Position numbers and translations under genes: made by a program
Source of the DNA: Desulfuromonas acetexigens
GTDB taxonomy: Bacteria > Desulfobacterota > Desulfuromonadia > Desulfuromonadales > Trichloromonadaceae
Assembly: GCF_900111775.1 (NCBI RefSeq)
Contig: NZ_FOJJ01000008.1
Coordinates: 1 to 58,899, forward strand
Reading direction: 5' to 3'
Length of the DNA stretch: 58,899 bases
Shown: piece by piece, positions 55,565 through 58,899 of the stretch
Position numbering within the stretch: position 1 is the stretch's first letter
Layout: the number at the start of each line of letters is the position of its first letter
Notes under the pieces: model-generated
The model's database searches: none
Seen by the model: only the letters and a program-made list of their open reading frames with translations
What the model was told of the DNA's origin: nothing

Positions 55565-57100
55565 ATGCCCATCGATCCGCAAACACCCGTCCTCGTTACC
55601 GGCGCCACCGGTTATATCGGTGCCCGCCTTATTCCCCGCCTGCTGCAAGCAGGCTACCGGGTACGTGCCCTGGCCCGCACCCCGGCCAAACTCCGCGACC
55701 GACCCTGGGCCAACGATCCCGGCCTGGAAATCGTCGCCGGCGATCTCTTCGACCGGGAGTCGATGATCCGCGCCTGTCAGGGCTGCCGCGCCGCCTATTA
55801 CCTGGTTCATTCCATGAATCCGACCAGCCATGACTTCGCCGCCAGCGATCGCGCCGCCGCCGACAACATGGTCGCCGCCGCCGAAGCGGCGGGTCTGGAG
55901 CGGATCATCTACCTGAGCGGCCTCGGCGAGGATGCCCCCGATCTCAGCGAGCACCTGCGCTCGCGGGCCGAGGTGGCGAAGATTCTGCGCGCCGGCAAGA
56001 CGCCGACGACGGTCCTGCGGGCGGCGATGATCATCGGCTCGGGGAGCGCCTCCTTCGAAATCCTCCGCTACCTGGTCGAGCGCCTGCCGGTGATGGTCAC
56101 CCCGCGCTGGGTCGACACCCCCTGCCAGCCCATTTCCATCCGCAACGTCCTCACCTACCTGATCGGCTGTCTGGGCTGCGACGACACGATCGGGCAGACC
56201 TTCGACATCGGCCAGCCCGAGGTCGTCACCTATCGGCAACTGATGCGCATTTTCGCCGAGGAGGCGGGCCTGCCCCGCCGCTGGATCGTGCCGGTCCCGG
56301 TCCTCACCCCGCGCCTCAGTTCCTACTGGATCAACCTGGTCACGCCGGTGCCGGCGGCGCTGGCCCGCCCCCTGGCCGAAGGGTTGCGCAATACCGTGGT
56401 CTGCGGCGAAACCCGCATCCGCGAACTCATCCCGCAAGAGCTTCTCGACTGCCGCCAGTCGATCCGCGCCGCCCTCGAACAGTTGCGCGGGCAGACGGTG
56501 GAAAGTTCCTGGAGCGATGCCGGCGCCATCCCTCCGGCCGCCTGGAGCACCCCCGGCGATGCCTCCTGGGCGGGCGGCACCCATTACGACGACGCCCGCC
56601 AAATCCGCCTGGCCGCTCCCATCGATAAAACCTGGCGGGCGGTCTCCTGTATCGGCGGCGACACCGGCTGGTATTACGCCAACTGGCTCTGGTGGCTGCG
56701 CGGCCTGCTCGACCAACTGGCGGGGGGCATCGGCCTACGCCGGGGACGGCGCTGTCCCCTCGAATTGGCGCCGGGAGACGCCCTCGACTTCTGGCGGGTC
56801 GCCGAGGTCGACAAGCCCCAGCGCCTGCTGCTCGCCGCCGAAATGAAACTGCCGGGCAAGGCGCTCCTCGAATTCCGCCTCAGCGAAAGCGCGCCGGGAG
56901 AAACCCTCGTCATCCAGACCGCCCGCTACCTCCCCCGGGGTCTCACCGGCATCCTCTACTGGTACGCTGTCTGGCCCTTCCACAACTTCGTCTTCGACGG
57001 CATGCTCCGCGGCATCGCCCACAGCCTCGACGCAAAAATTCTGCAAGGCCCGGAAAAGACGAAGGATCCGGCAAAGGAAAGGCTGAAGGCTGAAGGCTGA
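55565..57100 (+). CDS. NmrA-like SDR oxidoreductase with DUF2867 C-terminal domain
   Basis: 511 aa. N-terminal NAD(P)-binding fold (VLVTGATGYIGARLIPRLLQ, AGDLFDRESM, YYLVHSMNP) of the atypical short-chain dehydrogenase type, to about residue 300. The C-terminal part (DDARQIRLAAPIDKTWRAVS ... ARYLPRGLTGILYWYAVWPFHNF) is DUF2867. Whole-length homologues are common, function unknown. The reading frame ends within a heptamer tandem array (57080-57110), so the last four residues (KAEG) and the stop come from the repeat. Shine-Dalgarno AAGGAG. Confidence 0.85.
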   Translation: MPIDPQTPVLVTGATGYIGARLIPRLLQAGYRVRALARTPAKLRDRPWANDPGLEIVAGDLFDRESMIRACQGCRAAYYLVHSMNPTSHDFAASDRAAADNMVAAAEAAGLERIIYLSGLGEDAPDLSEHLRSRAEVAKILRAGKTPTTVLRAAMIIGSGSASFEILRYLVERLPVMVTPRWVDTPCQPISIRNVLTYLIGCLGCDDTIGQTFDIGQPEVVTYRQLMRIFAEEAGLPRRWIVPVPVLTPRLSSYWINLVTPVPAALARPLAEGLRNTVVCGETRIRELIPQELLDCRQSIRAALEQLRGQTVESSWSDAGAIPPAAWSTPGDASWAGGTHYDDARQIRLAAPIDKTWRAVSCIGGDTGWYYANWLWWLRGLLDQLAGGIGLRRGRRCPLELAPGDALDFWRVAEVDKPQRLLLAAEMKLPGKALLEFRLSESAPGETLVIQTARYLPRGLTGILYWYAVWPFHNFVFDGMLRGIAHSLDAKILQGPEKTKDPAKERLKAEG

Positions 57101-57110
57101 AGGCTGAAGG
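57080..57110. repeat. Four tandem copies of AGGCTGA, overlapping a stop codon
   Basis: AGGCTGA x4 then AGG. The stop of the NmrA-like gene (57098-57100) lies inside. Related to the inverted repeat at 47344-47417. Confidence 0.93.
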
Positions 57111-57171
57111 AATTGAAAATCAATTGGTCTTTCAGGCCAAGCATCTTCCCCCCTAAAACACTTGGTCCAAT

Positions 57172-57549
57172 ATGCCAAACATGAAAGCCACTTTTAAAAC
57201 CATCATCATCAAATCCCAGGAGCAGATGCTGAACGAATGCGCCGAAACGATGAACGCCGTGATGCGCGGCGAACCGGTCGCACCCCAGGAGCCGGAGTAC
57301 TCTTTCACCAGCTTCGAGGCCTTTCGCAGGGCCATGACTCCGCAGCGTTTCGCCCTGCTCAGGCTCATCCGTGAAAAACGCCCCGACTCTATCAAGGAGC
57401 TGGCCGCCCTCGCCGGACGAGACATGAAAAACGTTTCCGAGGATGTCAAAATCCTGCTCGAAATGGATCTCCTCGAATTGGAAAAACGCGGAAAAACCAA
57501 GGCGCCCCGCCTGCACTACGACGGTTTTCGCCTCGAAGTCGCGGTCTGA
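57172..57549 (+). CDS. HVO_A0114/TumA-type putative DNA-binding antitoxin, orphan
   Basis: 125 aa. The C-terminal winged helix RPDSIKELAALAGRDMKNVS followed by EDVKILLEMDLLELEKRG is the signature of HVO_A0114-like proteins, antitoxins paired with DUF6516 (TumE) toxins. No toxin gene is next to it: upstream lie 71 bases with a repeat, downstream 600 gene-free bases. It may be a solitary regulator or a remnant. Confidence 0.8.
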   Translation: MPNMKATFKTIIIKSQEQMLNECAETMNAVMRGEPVAPQEPEYSFTSFEAFRRAMTPQRFALLRLIREKRPDSIKELAALAGRDMKNVSEDVKILLEMDLLELEKRGKTKAPRLHYDGFRLEVAV

Positions 57550-57569
57550 TTCACCCAAACGTCATATCC

Positions 57570-57603
57570 AGGGGCAGGCACAAAGGCCTGCCCCTGCCCC
57601 TAC
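57570..57603. repeat. REP-like palindrome (family 2)
   Basis: AGGGGCAGGCA, short loop, CCTGCCCCT, then CCCCTAC. It begins 21 bases after the orphan regulator stop. Confidence 0.75.
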
Positions 57604-57957
57604 CTCTCCCACCATTCGCCCCGCCTGATGTCAACTTCCCCTCCGCTCGCCCTTCCAACACGCGCCGGCATACGGGGAGGTGCTACGAAGTGATCGGCTT
57701 ATTCCGATGAAAACCATCCACCAATTATGACAGTCCCTGGCGATCCGGATGGGGATTTCTCACCTTGCAGGAATTGCGAGAGCAGGCAGACAGAGCCTCT
57801 TGCCTCCCAGATCTTCAATCCGAGATGTTTCGTCGGACGGCCAATAACCTTGACCGATGGCCAGAGTAGAGTCTAAATTGAAAATGTTTTATTTTTATGG
57901 ATTAGTCGGAGGGATAGATGGTAGTCGGGATCGAAATTCAAACCTGTGGAAGGACCC

Positions 57958-57997
57958 AAACCGCTGCTGCCAGCATGACACTGGCGGCAGCGGTTTT
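57958..57997 (+). terminator. Terminator without a visible upstream gene
   Basis: AAACCGCTGCTGCCAG, 7-base loop, CTGGCGGCAGCGGTTTTT, one G-T pair. It may end a small RNA or a deleted gene. Confidence 0.75.
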
Positions 57998-58151
57998 TAA
58001 TTTAAACTCCAATTTAGAACGGTCAATTTTAGGGAAAGCTTACGAGTATTTTAGCGTTTTTTGGCACAGGTTTACATTGTAATTTAGATGGCTAAATTGT
58101 TTTTCCAAAGATATTAGTTACTTATGATTAGTATTTGGTTTTGGAGGTGGG

Positions 58152-58787
58152 ATGAGTTTGCCTGACATAAACTTTGTAAATATACGGCCCTATGATGGGA
58201 GCCGCCATTCTGGTTTTGAAGAACTATGTTCTCAACTGGCTTATCTGGAAACCCCTCCTGGTTATGAGTTTTATAGAAAAGGGCGCGGTGCTGATGCCGG
58301 GGTTGAATGTTATCACCGAAACCCCGATGGTTCGGAAGTTGGGTTGCAGGCGAAATATGTTTTTGAATGGGACGGTCTTGGTTCCCAGCTTGACGATTCA
58401 ATCCGTACTGCTCTCGATAGACATCCTAATCTTAAAGAGTATGTGGTCTGCATCCCATTTGATTTGCCAGATGCCCGAAAAGAAAAAAGCAAATCCGCTC
58501 GTGGTAAGTGGGAAGACTGGCGCAAAAAGTGGCTTAAAAAGGCTGAGGATGAGGGTCGAGAGCTATCGATCACTCTATGGGGGAAGAGTGAACTGGTCGG
58601 TCGGTTGTCAAATGACAACGCTGTTTATGGCGGTCGGGTTTTATATTGGTTTGATATAGATGCATTTAACCAAGAATGGTTCATTGATCAGTTTGAAAAA
58701 ACGAAAGCTGCGTTAGGTGCACGATACACGCCTGAGAGTAATGTTGAGTTGCCAATTCGTAAGAACTTTCTCGAGGGTGTAATTTAG
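58152..58787 (+). pseudogene. Truncated Mrr-like nuclease/defence protein, N-terminal part
   Basis: 211 codons. The beginning has a PD-(D/E)xK Mrr-like site: GFEELCSQLA (helix Glu), RKGRGADAGVECY (Asp at 48) and VGLQAKYVF (Q-x-K at 66-68). SQLDDSIRTAL, VVCIPFDLPDARK, LSITLWGKSEL and YWFDIDAFNQEWF follow. In full-length relatives this module opens large ATPases of defence islands. Here the frame ends at ARYTPESNVELPIRKNFLEG plus VI, exactly before an IS256-like element, so the ATPase part is missing. GC content and codon use are clearly lower than elsewhere in the window, indicating recent transfer. GGAGGTGGG Shine-Dalgarno. Confidence 0.65.
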
Positions 58788-58899
58788 TTTGTGTAAATGG
58801 CCATTCCGGGGTACACCAGCCCCCCACCCTCTGAGGAGCCCAAATGGCCATCGAAAAAGAACTTCTTGACCGCCTGTTTGCCGATTTCAAGTACACCAA
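58788..58899 (+). mobile_element. IS256-like insertion sequence, left end (runs off the window)
   Basis: Sequence changes abruptly to high GC after 58787. A 56-base gap with a GAGGAG Shine-Dalgarno (58832-58837) leads to the transposase ATG. The exact end and target duplication cannot be fixed without the other side. Confidence 0.6.
58844..58899 (+). CDS. IS256-family transposase, N-terminal fragment
   Basis: Only the first 18 codons are inside the window (MAIEKELLDRLFADFKYT). This opening with a Glu-Leu-Leu-Asp helix is typical of IS256-type transposases. No catalytic part is visible. Confidence 0.6.
   Translation, partial: MAIEKELLDRLFADFKYT

Larger units (their letters stand above)
57550..58151. 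other. Gene-free AT-rich gap holding repeat debris and a terminator
   Basis: Contains a family 2 palindrome (57570-57603), a fragment resembling the interior of the 12-kb element (57658-57690), and a terminator (57958-57997) with no gene in front of it. Composition becomes AT-rich after about 57850. I see no supported coding region. Confidence 0.6.

Noticed and set aside
57925-57958. tRNA-like TGATCGAAATTCAA/ACCCA end
   Set aside because: No acceptor, D or anticodon stem can be formed upstream; the T-loop sequence does not fit.

Overview
The window looks like a chromosomal segment of an anaerobic, GC-rich deltaproteobacterium of the Desulfuromonadales/Geobacter type. This is inferred from gene content: a complete hdrCBA-flxDCBA electron-bifurcation cluster, a flavodiiron protein, a DUF4212 plus VC_2705-type organic-acid symporter, a Thermotoga-type DAHP synthase, a HEAT/HD-GYP pair and a split hemerythrin module. 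Intergenic repeats of several families are scattered through it. I see no rRNA, tRNA or CRISPR array. Both ends are in mobile DNA: the 3' end of an IS4-like transposase gene on the left, and the left end of an IS256-like element on the right.

Layout. 1-6.8 kb: transposase remnant, the tdh-kbl threonine degradation operon (minus strand), then three plus-strand envelope proteins (ChaN-like lipoprotein with PDZ, aspartyl protease with PDZ, LEA-type lipoprotein). 6.8-12 kb: a DUF2868/DUF3482 membrane-GTPase pair and priA, all minus strand. 12-12.5 kb: a gene-free palindromic element of about 520 bp. 12.6-21 kb: flavodiiron protein, Tat-type phosphoesterase, aroF, a small cytochrome c, trmB-truD, the symporter pair and a TIM-barrel isomerase. 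21-29.1 kb: universal stress protein, IclR regulator, esterase, coaE, isochorismatase-like hydrolase, then a HEAT/HD-GYP gene pair that shares an N-terminal domain, a second HEAT protein and a PAS protein. 29.2-31.2 kb: a four-gene operon (ScdA_N/DUF1858-like protein, Fe-S-associated protein, hemerythrin, secreted protein) behind a CRP/FNR-type operator. 31.3-36.5 kb: ABC-F ATPase with a terminator-like leader, ywbE, methyltransferase, two zinc-ribbon proteins, exported carbonic anhydrase, ssb. 36.7-44.7 kb: plsC-rnj-uppP-ftsK and a PilB/GspE-like ATPase. 45.8-53 kb: hdrC-hdrB-hdrA-flxD-flxC-flxB-flxA. 53-54.4 kb: two type II toxin-antitoxin modules (yefM-yoeB and phd-PIN). 54.4-57.6 kb: a TPM lipoprotein, an NmrA/DUF2867 oxidoreductase and an orphan HVO_A0114-type regulator. 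57.6-58.9 kb: AT-rich DNA with a truncated Mrr-like nuclease gene of a defence type, cut off by the IS256-like element.

How it works together. The Hdr/Flx cluster should couple NADH oxidation to low-potential ferredoxin and thiol/disulfide chemistry. The flavodiiron protein and the hemerythrin operon fit defence against O2 or NO in an anaerobe. The main structural theme is repeats: six of the seven hdr-flx genes are separated by different palindromic repeats, two near-identical 121-bp units sit between convergent gene pairs, and heptamer repeats touch gene 3' ends.
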